A DNA stretch of 64,000 nucleotides from Anaeromyces robustus (lineage: Eukaryota > Neocallimastigomycota > Neocallimastigomycetes > Neocallimastigales > Neocallimastigaceae): positions 76,001 through 140,000 of the forward strand of contig MCFG01000103.1 in assembly GCA_002104895.1 (NCBI GenBank), given 5' to 3'. The translations under genes and the position numbers were made by a program. How positions within the stretch are numbered: the stretch's first letter is position 1; each line of letters begins with the position of its first letter. Under the pieces are notes generated by a model, which saw nothing but the letters and a program-made list of their open reading frames with translations, was not told where the DNA came from and searched no databases. This document shows positions 13,674 to 27,767 of this stretch, piece by piece.

Positions 13674-15428
13674 TTTTTCTTATTATTATGTAAAAGTACA
13701 AAGAATTTTTTTATATCTAATAATATATAATAATAAATACTAAATAATATAAATAATAAATAATTTGATATTCAACATTAATACCATGTTAATTATAGTA
13801 CAATATATTTATTTAAAGTTTTCTCCTTACCACAATTTTTCTCCTTTTTCTTTACTAATAATACTATTTTTTATTAATATTTATTAATATTATAATAAGA
13901 AAATAAAATACATTTATAATAATTATGCATTTATTTATATATATTTATATATATTTATTTATATATTATATATTATATATTTATTTATATATTATATATT
14001 ATTATATATATATTCATTTATTTATTTATTTATTATATAATTTGATTATATTTTCATATGATATTAATGAATTCGATTTACTTTTATTTGTTACACAAGT
14101 GTTTCATTACAAAAACAACTCAAAATTAAGTTAAATTATTATTTTTCATTTATTCAATAATAAAATATGTATGATAAAAATAATTTTTTAATCTTTGTCC
14201 ATTATAATTTATTACTAATTATATTATATTATTTATATATTCATAATATATATTTTTTTATTTTTTACTTATATTTTATAATTAATATATTTATTTATAT
14301 ATAAAAGAAAATAAAAAAGAAAAAAAGAAAAAAAAACTTTATTAGCTTTCTTTTATTAGGATAACTTTAAATATTATACTATAATTATTATTATTATTAT
14401 TATTATTATTAAGAATTAAGCTTATTTTTTATATATAAAATTTTTCCTTTTTTATATAAATGGTAGACAAAACTATTACAAATTAAAAAAAGTAATGATT
14501 AATCATGAATTGATCTTCTATTTTTTTTTATCCTATTGTTTTAATTGTATTCAATATTATTTTTTTTTTATTTTTATTTTCGTTCATAATTTTAATTTTT
14601 CATTTTTTTATATTAATATTTTTTTTTATTTTCGTTGTTATAATTAATATTTAGAAATATTGTTCCTTACCATTAATTATTTTCGTTTTATATTAAAATT
14701 TCGAATTTTTTACTGTTCAATATATTAAAATTTTCGTTTTTTTTTTACAATTAATATATTAAAATTTTCGTTTTTTTTTTAAATTAAATGTCTTTTTTAT
14801 TTTCGTCTATATATTTATTATTTTCATTTTCTATATATTATATACATTTTATAATATATATAAACTTTATATCTTATTTTTTTATTTTTTTATATATAGT
14901 AAGAATTTTTTTTAATATAAAATTGGATAAAATGAACTTTAGTATATTTTGTATTTCCAATCATTTAATATTTAAAGGAATACAAATAGGCTAAAAAATT
15001 GAAAAAAAATTCTTTTTTCTTACTATTTCCTTTTTTTTTAAGTTATTTTATTATATATTATTAAATAGTATATATATTATAAAATTAATTAAAATTTCTG
15101 AATAATTTAATAATAAATAAACTTTAATAATTGATTTAATATTAAAAAATGTTACAGTTTGAATATTCTATCTAGTCTAAAATAATTATTAATATATTAA
15201 GTTTAATATAAATCCATAAAAACTTTATTTTTATCTTCAAAAAAGGAAACAAATTTTTAATATTTAATATTAGGATTAATTATTTATTATTATTCATAAA
15301 TTTCAATAAATAATTAAATTTTTCAATGTTAATCTTTTTATTATTAAAAATATTAAATAATACTATAATAATATTTATAATATTAATAATTATTATAATG
15401 ATATTATAATGATATTAAATAATTAATG

Positions 15429-15444
15429 ATTAAGATTATTATTA

Positions 15445-15529
<85 letters not shown>
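15429..15529. repeat. (ATT)n microsatellite
   Basis: About 100 bases of ATT units with one early interruption. Confidence 0.92.
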
Positions 15530-15532
<3 letters not shown>

Positions 15533-16012
15533 TAAATATTAGATATTGTTATAATTATTATTGTTTTTTTTTTTATTATACTATTTTATATAACATCATC
15601 AAAATATTTATAAATTTTTAATATAAAAAAAAAAAGGATTTGAAAATTTTTGGAAATCTTTATTTATTTATTCCTTTTATTATAATAAATATATAATAAA
15701 AAATATATTATTATTATTATTATTATATAATTATGAAAATTAATTATAGGAATAAAAAAAATAAATAAATAAATAAATAAAGGATTGAAAATAGTAAATA
15801 ATATTAATATTTATAAATAAGCTTTAGATACCTTAACGGTTTACTTCTTAACGGTGACTTTTTTTCAATAAGATATAACTTGACTAAAAAAATATGCATA
15901 ATTTATTACTAAATTTATATAATAATTTTTACATATTATATATTTATTATATATATAATATATATATATTTATATTTATATATATATTATTAAATAATTT
16001 TTAATAATGTAA

Positions 16013-16050
16013 AATAATGAAAAATTTCATATAAGAAATTTTTCATTATT
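16013..16050. repeat. Perfect 16-bp-arm hairpin
   Basis: AATAATGAAAAATTTC pairs exactly with GAAATTTTTCATTATT across a 6-base loop. It is isolated and of unknown role. Confidence 0.7.
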
Positions 16051-16277
16051 TATAGGATTTTTTATTATTGTATTATATTTTTATTGTAATGTATTAAAAT
16101 ATGATAAGATATTGATAAAATTATAAAAGTTTTATTATAAATAATTAAGAATAATAATAATTGTATGATTATAAAATACATAATTATTTATTATTATTTA
16201 TTATTATTTATATTTATTATTATTATTAATTTTATTATTTTTATTATTTTTATTATCATTATTATTCATTATTTATT

Positions 16278-16287
16278 TATTATGTAT

Positions 16288-16366
<79 letters not shown>

Positions 16367-16384
16367 TTATTTATTTATTTATTA
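16278..16384. repeat. (TTTA)n microsatellite
   Basis: About 105 bases of TTTA units with one short interruption. It creates a spurious Leu-Phe-Ile-Tyr frame. Confidence 0.92.
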
Positions 16385-17904
16385 TTTTTATTATTATTAC
16401 AATTATTATTATATCATGAAAAATATGAAATATGAAATAAATAAAACTACATTTGTTATTTAATTAAAATGATTATTGATATAATGTTAATTGATTAGTT
16501 TTTTATATTTAATATTGAAGACTTTAGTATTTTAAGAATTCAGTTATGAAAATTATCAATAAAAAGTCTTAAATATTAAAGTTTTACTTAGAGAAATAAT
16601 AAAACACTAAAGTTCATATATATATTAACTATTTTGACGTATTACTACAAAAACGAAAAAAATAGTAGAAAAAAAAAATAATAATAATACTTAGGTTTTA
16701 TACTGATTCATACTGTATTAATTATTCAAATTAAAGAATAAAAAATTAATAACATTTAAACATTTATGGTAATAATTAAATTTTTTTTACCAAGAATATA
16801 ATATTGGATAAATAATTTAAAGATAAATTTATAGATAAAAACTTTAATAAGTTTTAACATTAAATAAGTTCAAATTAAAGAATAAAAAATAAATAATATA
16901 TACAAATAAATGTATATATATTTCTCCATATAATATTCATTTGAACTTTTCATTATCATTATTCAAATCGAATGGCAATACATATAATATATAACTATTT
17001 AAAACTTTAAATTGATATGAATCTTAATAATAATAATAATATATATCTTACTTGATAATAAAATAAAATAAATAAAATATAAAATTCTATAATAAATGGA
17101 ATCAAATAAAAATCACTTATTTTATTTATTCCATTACAGAAATATTAAAATTAAAAAAAAAAATAAAAAAAAAAAAATAAGCAAATAAATAAAATAAATT
17201 TTAAAATTAATTATTATATATTATATCTCTTTATATGTATGGTATAATTCTTAATTTTCTATTTAATAATTAATGTTTGACAAATAACATCTTCAAAATA
17301 TTTTTTATAACAATTTGTTATTGTATTATATTTCATTATTTCTATTAATTTTTAATGTGTACTTCTAATAAATTTAATGTATTACAAAATATTCATATAA
17401 AATTTGAGTATTTTTTTGTTACTGAAAATCTTTTTTGTTTTTTTCTATAATAATTTTATTATATTTAATATTTATAAATAATTACTTTAATATGAAATAA
17501 AGTTGTAAAATTTTTAAAACCAATCAAAATATAATAAAAAAAGGAAATAGTTGAGTTTAGTTTAGTATGAATCAAGGTGTATATTAATTTTTATGCATTA
17601 AATTAGGGACTAGGGAGAAAAAAAAAAAAAAAAAAAGCCTAATATAATATATAAAAAAAAATCTCTATATTTGAAAGTGGATGAAATTTTCAAAATATAA
17701 TTATTAACAATAATTATAATAGCCATTATTGATTTTTATAATAATAATAAAAAGTTTTTTATTATTTTATTTTTAAATATAAAATAATTAAAAGTGATAA
17801 TTTTTGATAGATTCATACATATATAATTAATTTACTAAAAAAAAATAATTATAAAGCATATTGAACTTTAATAAATTATAAAACATATATATAATAACTT
17901 AAAG

Positions 17905-18022
17905 TTCAATATGTTTTATAATTACATACAATAATCTGGTACCTATTCTTTGTCATTACAGATTTCAATATGTTTTATAATTACACACAATAATCTGGTA
18001 CCTATTTTTTGTAATTATAGAT
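17905..18022. repeat. 59-bp tandem duplication with GGTACC
   Basis: Two 59-base copies start TTCAATATGTTTTATAATTA at 17905 and 17964 and both carry the motif CTGGTACCTATT. Just upstream, an inverted copy of the TTCAATATG start (around 17855) gives a foldback. The unit is more complex than its surroundings but has no coding sense. Confidence 0.8.
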
Positions 18023-18564
18023 TTTTCTTTTATCAACCTCAACTCTTAACTTTATTAATATGATTAAATAATTAAAAAATTTTTTTTAACTTTATTAATA
18101 TGATTAAATAATTAAATTTTTTTTTTAAATTTATAAAATGTTTTGGTTGATTTTTTTCATTCCTATTAATGATATATTAGGTAATATTTCTTTCTATTTA
18201 CCAAATAATATTTCATTAGGTTAATAACCCAAATTCTCTTTAATAATTATTACTATTATTTATTATTTATATTTATTATTATTATTAATTATTTATTATT
18301 TAACATTTATTATTTATTATTTATTATTACAATGATGGATATTACACTTAATAATAATAATTACAGTAATGATAATAATAATAATAATAATAATTTAATA
18401 ATAATAATTACAGTAATGATAATAATAATAATAATTATGATATTATTTACACTAATTATTTTTATAATAATTTATTATTATTACTGTCTTTATTTATTAT
18501 TGTGTTTAGGTTTTTTTATTTATAATTTTATTATATATAATTAGTAATTAACTTTCAGATTAAC

Positions 18565-18584
18565 TGCCAAGAAATTTTTTGGCA
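18565..18584. repeat. Short GC-stemmed hairpin
   Basis: TGCCAA pairs with TTGGCA across an 8-base loop. It is small and may be chance. Confidence 0.4.
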
Positions 18585-19318
18585 TTTTGTAATAGAACTT
18601 TTACAATAAAAATAAAATTAAAAAACAAATATTATTTATAATAAAAAAAAAAAAAGGAAGATACTACAATTAATACCTTTATTCATATAAAATATTTTTT
18701 CTCTCTTTCCTTCATTCTTTTTATGTTTTTCATTCATATATACTTAACTAAATGATATTTATTTATTAATTTCATTCATTAAAACTTTTTTTTTTTTTCA
18801 TTTCATTTTCAAACAAATTTTGTCTTATAATTATTTAATTTAATTAATATTTATATTATTATATTAATATATAATTGTTTCAACAATTCTCTTTAAACTA
18901 TTATTTTTTCTTCAATCTAATATGATTGTTTTATAATATTTTTTTCAATCTTTTATGATTGTTTTATAATATTTTTCTTCAATCTTTATATGTATAAATG
19001 TATTATTTATTTCATTCAAACATTATTCTTTATATTTTTTTTAATATTTTTGTTCACCTTTTTCACTGTCTTCTTGTTTTTTAATAAATCTTTTTTCTTT
19101 TAAAGTTATTACTCTAAATATATTAATTTTTATTTCAAGATGACTGTTAAAATTAAATCATATATTTATATATAAATAAAATTATTATTATATAATTCAT
19201 GAAAAAAGTGAAATAATAATTATATTTGTAAAAAATAAATATTCCTTCTATATATTAATAATCTATCTATAATATATATATATTTTTTTTATTAATTTTA
19301 TGCTCGTTTAATTATTTA

Positions 19319-19453
19319 TATTTTTATTCAGAAAAATGATAATTATATTTTTATTCAGAAAAATGATAATTATATTTTTATTCAGAAAAATGATAATTAT
19401 ATTTTTATTCAGAAAAATGATAATTATATTTTTATTTAGAAAAATGATAATTA
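19319..19453. repeat. Minisatellite, five 27-bp units
   Basis: Five consecutive 27-base units with the core ATTCAGAAAAATGATAATTA. The last unit has TTTAG in place of TTCAG. Copies are almost identical, so the array is young or homogenised. Confidence 0.92.
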
Positions 19454-20023
19454 TATTTTTAATATTCTTTTTATATTATTTATAAATTTTTATTAATTGA
19501 GTTTCTAATATCAATGTATTATTATTTATAAAAAATAATAACTATTTAAAAAAAAAGTTCAATAATTCATATCAGTAATTAATTATCTTTGAATAGTTTT
19601 CTTAAATAATTTATTGATTATTATTAAATGGTTCTTGTTATATATATAAAAATGATGATATTTTAATATTTTTTTATATTATTTATGAATTTTTATTAAT
19701 TGATTCTATACATTTATAAATCAATTTTTTGTTTCTACTATCATCCTATCATCCCATTATTATTTTTAAAAAAAAATAGTAATAACTATTTGAAAAAAAA
19801 AAAAATTAATAATTCAAATCGATAATTGTTTTATCTTTTAATAATCATCTTATAATTTATTAATTATTATAAGATGACTATTAAAGTAAGATGACTATTA
19901 AAAATCAAAATTTTAATTTCTAATATTATCAATTATTATTCAAATAAAACAAATTCATAAAGGATTTATATACTTGACAATAAACTTCTTATTGAATATA
20001 AATATTTATTCTTAATAAATATC

Positions 20024-21042
20024 TTATTCATATAGCTCCTCTATTAATATATGAATTAAGAAAAATATCTTATCTATATAGTTCCTCTATTAACATATGA
20101 ATTAAGAAAAATATCTTACCCATATAACTCCTTTATTAACATATATGAATTAAGAAAAATATCTTATCCATATAACACCTCTATTAACATATGAATTAAG
20201 AAAAATATTTTATTCATATAGCTCCTCTATTAACATTTTATCTATATAGCTCCTCTATTAACATATGAATTAAGAAAAATATTTTATTCATATAGCTCCT
20301 CTATTAACATATATGAATTAAGAAAAAAATATTATCTATATAACTCCTCTATTAACATATATGAATTAAGAAAAACATTTTATTCATATAGCTCCTCTAT
20401 TAACATATATGAATTAAGAAAAAAATATTATCTATATAACTCCTCTATTAACATATATGAATTAAGAAAAACATTTTATTCATATAGCTCCTCTATTAAC
20501 ATATGAATTAAGAAAAAAATAAGTTTTATGTCTTTATTTCATTCATTCTTTTATTTCGATTAAACATAACATATGAATTAAGAAAAATATCTTATCCATA
20601 TAACTCCTCTATTAACATATATGAATTAAGAAAAACATTTTATTCATATAGTTCCTCTATTAACATATGAATTAAGAAAAATATCTTATCCATATAGCTC
20701 CTCTATTAACATATATAAATTAAGAAAAATATTTTATCCATATAGCTCCTCTATTAACATATATGAATTAAGAAAAAAATAAGTTTTATGTCTTTATTTC
20801 ATTCATTCTTTTATTTCGATTAAACATAACATATGAATTAAGAAAAATATCTTATCCATATAACTCCTCTATTAACATATATGAATTAAGAAAAATATTT
20901 TATTCATATAGCTCCTCTATTAACATATGAATTAAGAAAAATATTTTATCCATATAGCTCCTCTATTAACATATATGAATTAAGAAAAAAATAAGTTTTA
21001 TGTCTTTATTTCATTCATTCTTTTATTTCGATTAAACAACAA
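20024..21042. repeat. 1-kb minisatellite with higher-order repeat
   Basis: About 18 tandem units of 46-48 bases, each containing CATATAGCTCCTCTATTAAC and ATGAATTAAG. Three times (starting near 20520, 20780 and 20994) the array is interrupted by the same ~50-base spacer containing TTCATTCATTCTTTTATTTC. The array has therefore been amplified both as monomers and as larger blocks. It encodes no protein and has no dyad symmetry like a CRISPR repeat. Confidence 0.9.
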
Positions 21043-22939
21043 TCCATATTCATTATTTAATAAATTCTATATTATCTTATTATCTAGAAATATTATTTCT
21101 CACTCGAAACATCTCATACAAAGTTCGGTTTTCCAATATATTCCAAATTGTATAATGAATTTTTTCTCAAAAAATTTTCGCTTATTGCTAAACATCCTCG
21201 ACAATTCAATTCTATAATAAAATATATTATTCATTATGAATATTATAAAAAACTTTATATTAAAAAATGATATATCCTTCTATTAATTTCCTTGACAATC
21301 CTATAACAACGCATAACATAAATATTATTTATTATAAATATTATAAAATTCTTTTCAAAATGATCTATTAAAGTTAATATAAAATTATTTATTATAAAAT
21401 AAATAAATATATGTATATATTATTACAATATATATTAATTATAAATGTTTTATATATATATATATATTAAAAGTAATATAATTATATATAATTAAATACT
21501 TTTTTTCATAAATAATAACAATAATAATAATAATAAAAAGTTTAATTTTTGTTAATAAAAGTATACATAATTATACAACAATTATACTAAATAAAATAAT
21601 AACAATAGTAAGGATAATAATAAAAAGAACCAATAAATATAATTATTTTCTTTTTTTTTTTAATGTTTTGCTTTTTTGTTTTTGTTTTTTGATTTTTGTC
21701 TTTATTTTTTACTTGAAACAGGGTAGTAAAATTGATTAAATATGTGAATAAGTAATATCAATCATAAATTAAAGATTTATTTTATTTCATAAAACTATGT
21801 AAGAATGACATTATTAAAAGAAAAAGCATGATTCTGTTATAATTAATATTATTAAAAGTATAATTAATTAATTAATTAATTAACATTATTATGTATTAAA
21901 ATTTTTATTATTAATTTGGATAAAATTTACTATTTATTATATAAAGGGTTAGGTTTAGTATTAGTAGTCAAATATATTCAATTAAAATTTTTTATTTAAT
22001 TCTTAATTAATAATACTATTATTTTATGATTTCCTCTATTATTTATCTAATACCTTCATCCAATTTATTATATAATTATATATAATATTGTTTAATATTG
22101 TATATTACTAATATATATTAAATAATAAAAACAAGTTATTATTTATATATATATATATATATTGTAATTCTTTTTTTAATATTAATAAAGTTATAAGAGT
22201 TAATTAATATAAAAAAGAAACTATCACATACATTAATAATTAAATTGTTTTTACTGCCAATATTATATGTAATATAGCCATCTTTTTCACTTAATTATTT
22301 TCTTAATAATATATATAATTAAAAATAAAATAAAATAATATATGTATAATAGGAATATAATGAAAAAAGACAATTCTAAAAGATTTACTATTTTATAAGT
22401 ATTTAAAATTATTATGATATATTTATTATATATTTTATTATATGAATATTTTGTCTTTTTTATTCATTATTTTTTTTTAATTTTGTGTTCCTATAGGAAA
22501 AAAAGAATATTATTAATAAACCTACATGTTAAGTCATTAAATTATACTTATATTTAGTTTGAATAACTAATAATTTAAGTAATAAGTCATTACACAAGTC
22601 ATTTTTTTATTTAGGTCATATTTTATTAAATAAAATTATTTAGTTAATTATTTTTAATATATAAAATGTTGTTATTAAAAAAATAATATAATATATTATA
22701 TTATTTTAATATTTAATAATAATATAAATGATTATTATATTTAAAATTATTTTTATTAATATTTTATATGTTTTAGTTAAATTTAAATAATTTTATTTAA
22801 TAATATTATTTATTATTATTTTAATAATGTAAAATAATAATTAATAATATTTTTATTCATATATCAAAAGAATAATTATTAATTAAGGAAAAATCTAAAA
22901 TTTATTTCAGGTAAAAATAGGTAAAAAAAAAACGAATGT
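21043..22939. other. AT-rich gene-free stretch
   Basis: No supported feature. A slightly less biased patch at 21060-21320 continues from the minisatellite, but its frames are broken. Confidence 0.55.
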
Positions 22940-23938
22940 GTTGCATTTCGCAATGTTGCATTTCGCAATATGATATGGGGCGCATATTAAATTTTTGCAA
23001 TGAGGCGCATAAAAAACAAATAAAAAAATGAAAAATTTTTTAACACAAATTATGAAAGCCACGTTATGAAATAAAATAAAATAGAATTTAAAAAAATTAA
23101 ATAAATAAATAAAAAATATATATATAAATAAATGAATAGAAAATAAACAAATAAATAAATAAATATTTCTTTTCTTATTAATTACTTACAAAAAAAAAAT
23201 AAAGTAAAAAAATTAAAAAAAAAAAAGCTTATTATAAAATTAAATATATTTATATAATTTTTTTGATAAATGAATAATAATAAATAAAATAAAAGATAAT
23301 AAATAATATAACAGTATTATATATGTATTTTTATTAAAAAGACGATAACAAATAATAAATAAAAAAAATAATATAAATTTTAGAATAAAGAAAAGAAACA
23401 AATAAATAAATAAATATTTTTTTATTAATTACTTATTTACAAAAAAAAAATATAAAAATAAAAATTCATTATAAAATTAAATATTTTTATAAAATTATTT
23501 TGATTTGAAATATTAAAAAAAAAATTCAATATTATTAAAATATTAAATAAAAAATATAATTATAAAAAAATATTCAAAAAATATTCAATATTATTAAATT
23601 ATTAAATAAAAAAAATATTCAAAAAATATTCAATATTAATTAAATAAAAAATAATGAAGAAATATTCAATATCATTAAATAAAACAAATAAATAAAATAT
23701 TATTAAAATACTAAAAAAAATTCAATATTAAAAAAATATTTAATATTATTAAATCATTAAATAAAAATATTATTAACTAAAAAAAAATTATTAAATAAAT
23801 AATTCTTTATATTATATTTTTATTTATTTAATTATTTATACAATTATGCGCCCCATTGCGAAATGCAACATTGCGAATTGCAACATTGCGAAATGCAACC
23901 TACAAATCTTTGTCATGCGCCCCATTGCGAAATGCAAC
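22940..23938. mobile_element. 1-kb module with inverted motif clusters
   Basis: The left end (22940-23010) has two GTTGCATTTCGCAAT units and two GGCGCAT units. The right end (23846-23938) has the same motifs in reverse complement: ATGCGCCCCATTGCGAAATGCAAC twice (written here as ATGCGCCCC plus ATTGCGAAATGCAAC), plus two more ATTGCGAAATGCAAC-type units. The interior is AT-only and includes a ~245-bp internal direct duplication (about 23150-23250 and 23395-23500). The layout resembles a non-autonomous DNA transposon with subterminal repeats. No transposase frame and no clear target duplication were found, so the element class is open. Confidence 0.6.
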
Positions 23939-24436
23939 TCTCCCAAAAAAAACAAATAATATTTTTTGTTATTATACAAACAAAATTTAAAATAAAAAAA
24001 TTTTAATTATTATGAAAATATAAATATTATCATCTGATTCATGTGACCATTTATAATAATAATAATTAAATAGATTTAAATTAATAAACTAAATTTAATA
24101 TATAATAAAAATTTAGAATATATATTGTAATATAAAATATAGTCAGACAATATATTGTTTATTATATCATATATATTAATAATAATTTATAAGAAATATA
24201 AAAACAATTTAAATTTGACAGTCAGTTAAAATAACTAATGATAATTGTTATATAATTATCCTTTTTTCTTATATATATTATTCATATAAGAAATATATTA
24301 GATATATATTAGATATAAAACTGATAAATGAAGATAGTTTTATTAATGACTTAAATTTAAAATAGTACAGATTTATTTCTTATTTTATTATTTATTTATT
24401 TATATATTTTATTATTGTATATTATTTTATTAGTTT

Positions 24437-24468
<32 letters not shown>

Positions 24469-25112
24469 TTTGTTTATTATGTTATATGAATTAATAATAT
24501 TATTAAATAAATGATAATTTAAATATAAAAAAATTATTATAAAAGATTAGAATTAATTTTGATATATAATTGGAGATTAAGGATAAAAAAAAAAAAGATT
24601 TTTTTTTATTTATTTTAAAAAATCAATAATTACTAACCCACATTATTGTAAATAATTTTAAAAAGAAAAAAAATTATCTTTATCTATGATTAATTATATC
24701 TTATATTATTTAAAAAACAAGATAATATAGCATTTAAAAAAAAAATCGACTATTTTTTTATACGGAAACATTTAAAGATATCAATAATTAATTAAAATCT
24801 ATTAAAAGACTATTAACGAAGAAACAAGATTATTTGAAAAAGTTTATCAATAAACATTGTATAAAATGTAATATATAGCATTCTTTATTTATATAAAAAA
24901 AATTTATATTTTTTATTTATAAAAAATTGTTAGAAGTTTGGATATTATGGATAATGATAAAATATTAGAAAAAAAAAAAAAAACTTATAAATTTAATAAA
25001 TAATATTAATAATAAAAAAAGAATACAAGAAACCTTTTAATGACTTACTGAAATTATATAAATATTAGACCATTACTTCATACGATTATTTGATAAAAAT
25101 TATTGAAACAAA
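23939..25112. other. Upstream region of the R3H gene
   Basis: AT-rich DNA with a (TTTA)n tract at 24430-24470. It presumably includes the promoter and 5' leader of the gene starting at 25113, but I recognise no specific element. Confidence 0.5.
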
Positions 25113-26567
25113 ATGGCGAGAGGATTTATTTTAAATAATAATGTTAATTATGACCAAAACAACAACAATAATAATGCCGCTTATAAGTAATTATAATGCT
25201 TTTTTTTTTTTTCTACTTATAATAAATTTTATATATTTTTAAAATATTAAAAAATAATAAATTTTATGTTAATTTATTTTTTTATTATTTATTTATTAGT
25301 GTTGATTATTATATTGTCAACAATGAAGAACAAAGCGATGCCATGAGAAAAATTACAAAATCAATTAAACAACAAGAAAAGATTAAAACTAAAGTTGATA
25401 CTATCTATGGTTATGAAGAAAGAAGTGAAAGAATGGGTTCAAGAAAAAGAAATCGTTGGATTAATGGTATAGATAATAATTATATATTTAAATAAATATC
25501 TAATATATTGAAAAATATATCAATATAATTATCTTTATAATTATCTTTATCTATATTTCTTTAAATTTTAAAATTTAAAATAATATTTAATAATTTTTAA
25601 TATGTTTTATTATTATTATTATTATTATTATAATATTTCAAATATAATAAAAAGATAATTTCATTAATCACCCAATTGCCAGACAATTACACTATGAACC
25701 TGAAGATATTAATTCTCAATATCCTTTAAAATCACCTTCTCCTTTCACTAAAATCGTTAATTTATGTCAAACTGGTATAAACATTTCTAGTTTTATTGAT
25801 ATTAATGATGACCGTCAACGTCTCTTCTTGAAACGTATTTCAAAATATACCAATACTTTTATTAATAAAGATAATATACAAAAAGCTCATTATGGTCAAG
25901 ATAATTTAACTCGTCTTGATCGTCGTCTTAAACAAAATTTAAATAAAAAACCACAATATCGTGAAGTAATAGAAAATTATGAAAAAAATATTAGACTTAT
26001 TCTTTTAAAAATACAGAAAGAAAATTATAAAAAGCAACTTGAAGCTGAAAAAGAATTAAAAGAAGAAGAAAAGGAAATTATTAAAGAAAAGGCTAAAAAT
26101 ACTACAAAAAGTAAAAAGGAACATCATAAAAAGAAGAAGCATAGTAAAAAAAATCTTTCTGAAAAACTTGTTAAATTAGGAGAAAAAATTAAAATGGAAA
26201 AGAAAAGTGATTTAAGTATTCTTGAAAATGTTCTAAATAATTTAAATAAAAAATATTTCATTGTCTCATGGAAAGTTGATGATGAATTCCATCGTTTAAT
26301 TATTCATTCTATATGTCGTTGGTATGGTTTACCATCAAATAGTAAGTATTTTTTTTTTTTTTTTTTTTTTTTTAGTTAATTTATTATTTATATAATATAT
26401 AGTTTATAAATTAATATAAATATTTATTAAAATTTAATTTATTATAATTATTATAAAAAAATTAGGTAAAGATAAAGAGAATGGTAGATACATATGTATA
26501 GAAATTAATCCAAATGAAACTGATTTCAAGGATAGATTAACAAATACTTTTGTTAAATATATTTATG

Positions 26568-26572
<5 letters not shown>
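25113..26572 (+). CDS. R3H-domain protein with R3H-associated N-terminus
   Basis: Four exons: 25113-25186, 25300-25466, 25655-26341 and 26466-26572, giving 344 residues. Every junction keeps the frame. The C-terminal ~55 residues hold an R3H-like nucleic-acid-binding domain with the defining Arg-x3-His (R294, H298 in FHRLIIHSICRWYGLPSN). The region around residues 80-180 (NHPIARQLHYEPED..., SPFTKIVNLCQTGINI, LTRLDRRLKQN) resembles the R3H-associated N-terminal domain of fungal and animal R3HDM4-type proteins. A Lys/Glu-rich, probably helical linker lies at about 195-270. The likely role is binding single-stranded nucleic acid; the target is unknown. The start was chosen because it opens the only frame joining exon 2. 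A long A run begins right at the stop codon. It is convergent with the next gene. Confidence 0.85.
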
Positions 26573-26606
<34 letters not shown>

Positions 26607-27767
26607 ATTAAAAAATTTATCTCTTAAATCAAAAAAAGAAAACAAAAAAAAATATATATATATCTTGTATAATATAGAAATAATATATTTAAAAATTATA
26701 CCTTTTTTTATATATTATTATTATATATAACCCATTTTTTATTAAAATAATCTTTTTTTATTATTCATATAGAGAAATGGAAAAAAAAAAAATTTTTTTT
26801 TTTTCATCTTCTTATTATTTTTAAAATTTACAATTATAAGTTTTACTTATTTTTTATCAATATTTTAATTTTTTTTGTATCAATTTCAACTATAATTACA
26901 ATTATAATATCATTCATATGCATTTTAATTAAACATTAAATATATATAAATCATTTTTGTACTACTATTAAAATAATATATAACCAATATTAATACATAT
27001 ATGTATATAAAAGCAAAAAAAAAAAAAAAGTATTTTGTATATTTCATTTTTGCTTATTATATTTGTAATATTTATTATATATATTATATATATTATATAT
27101 ATATTAATATATTCATCATTATATAAAATAATTTATTTTAATTTTGTCTTTTTTTTTTTTTTTTTTTTTTTGAGTATGTTTAATACATATTTTTGATTTA
27201 AATAAGATAGAAGATATAATAATTAAACTATTTTAATATACATTATTATGTTATTTATTTTGTTAAATAATTATTATATTATATTATTTATTTATTTTTT
27301 TTTTTCTTTTATGTTATTTTTATATTTTATTATTATTATTATTATAATTTTTTTTTAATTTAATTTGATTTATAAATATAGAAGTAATATAACATGAAAA
27401 AAATAAAAATAAATACAAAAATAATTTAATAGAAAATATATAAAAATCAAATATATATATATATATGTTAAAATAATATTTATACCTTTAATATAAATAA
27501 GTATAAGAATGGAATGAAATAATAATAAAGAAAAAAAATTTTTTTAAATAATCATATCCTTTTTTTTTTATTAATATATTTTTATTTATTTATTAATTTA
27601 TTAATTACTATATATATTTATATTTTTAAATATAAATTAATAAATCTTTTTCTATTTAATATAATATATATATATATTATATATATATATAAATATATAT
27701 AAATTTATTTTATAAATAATTTATTATTATTATTTTTATTTTTATATTTATACATTAATATATATAT
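26573..27767. other. Intergenic between convergent genes
   Basis: 3' flanks of the R3H gene (+) and the coiled-coil gene (-). It contains poly-A/T runs and TA repeats and presumably both polyadenylation regions. No further gene is seen. Confidence 0.55.

Larger units (their letters stand above)
6462..19318. other. AT-rich gene-free stretch
   Basis: Nearly 13 kb in which I find no convincing exon, tRNA or snoRNA on either strand. Content is simple repeats, short tandem duplications and AT hairpins, several listed separately. The short TTTA- and TAT-derived open frames (near 13925, 14788, 16165 and 18332) have the composition of the surrounding non-coding DNA. At 15828-15858 two TTAACGGT motifs, a Myb-like core, lie about 20 bases apart, with no gene nearby. 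Confidence 0.6.

Noticed and set aside
15828-15858. Pair of TTAACGGT motifs as a Myb-type enhancer
   Set aside because: No gene lies within several kilobases, so two short matches are not enough.
18332-18544. Asn-run open frame
   Set aside because: Generated by AAT repeats followed by poly-Ile read-through; no flanking exon or start context.
20024-21042. CRISPR array
   Set aside because: Units are contiguous without unique spacers, the host is eukaryotic, and the recurring spacer is itself repeated.
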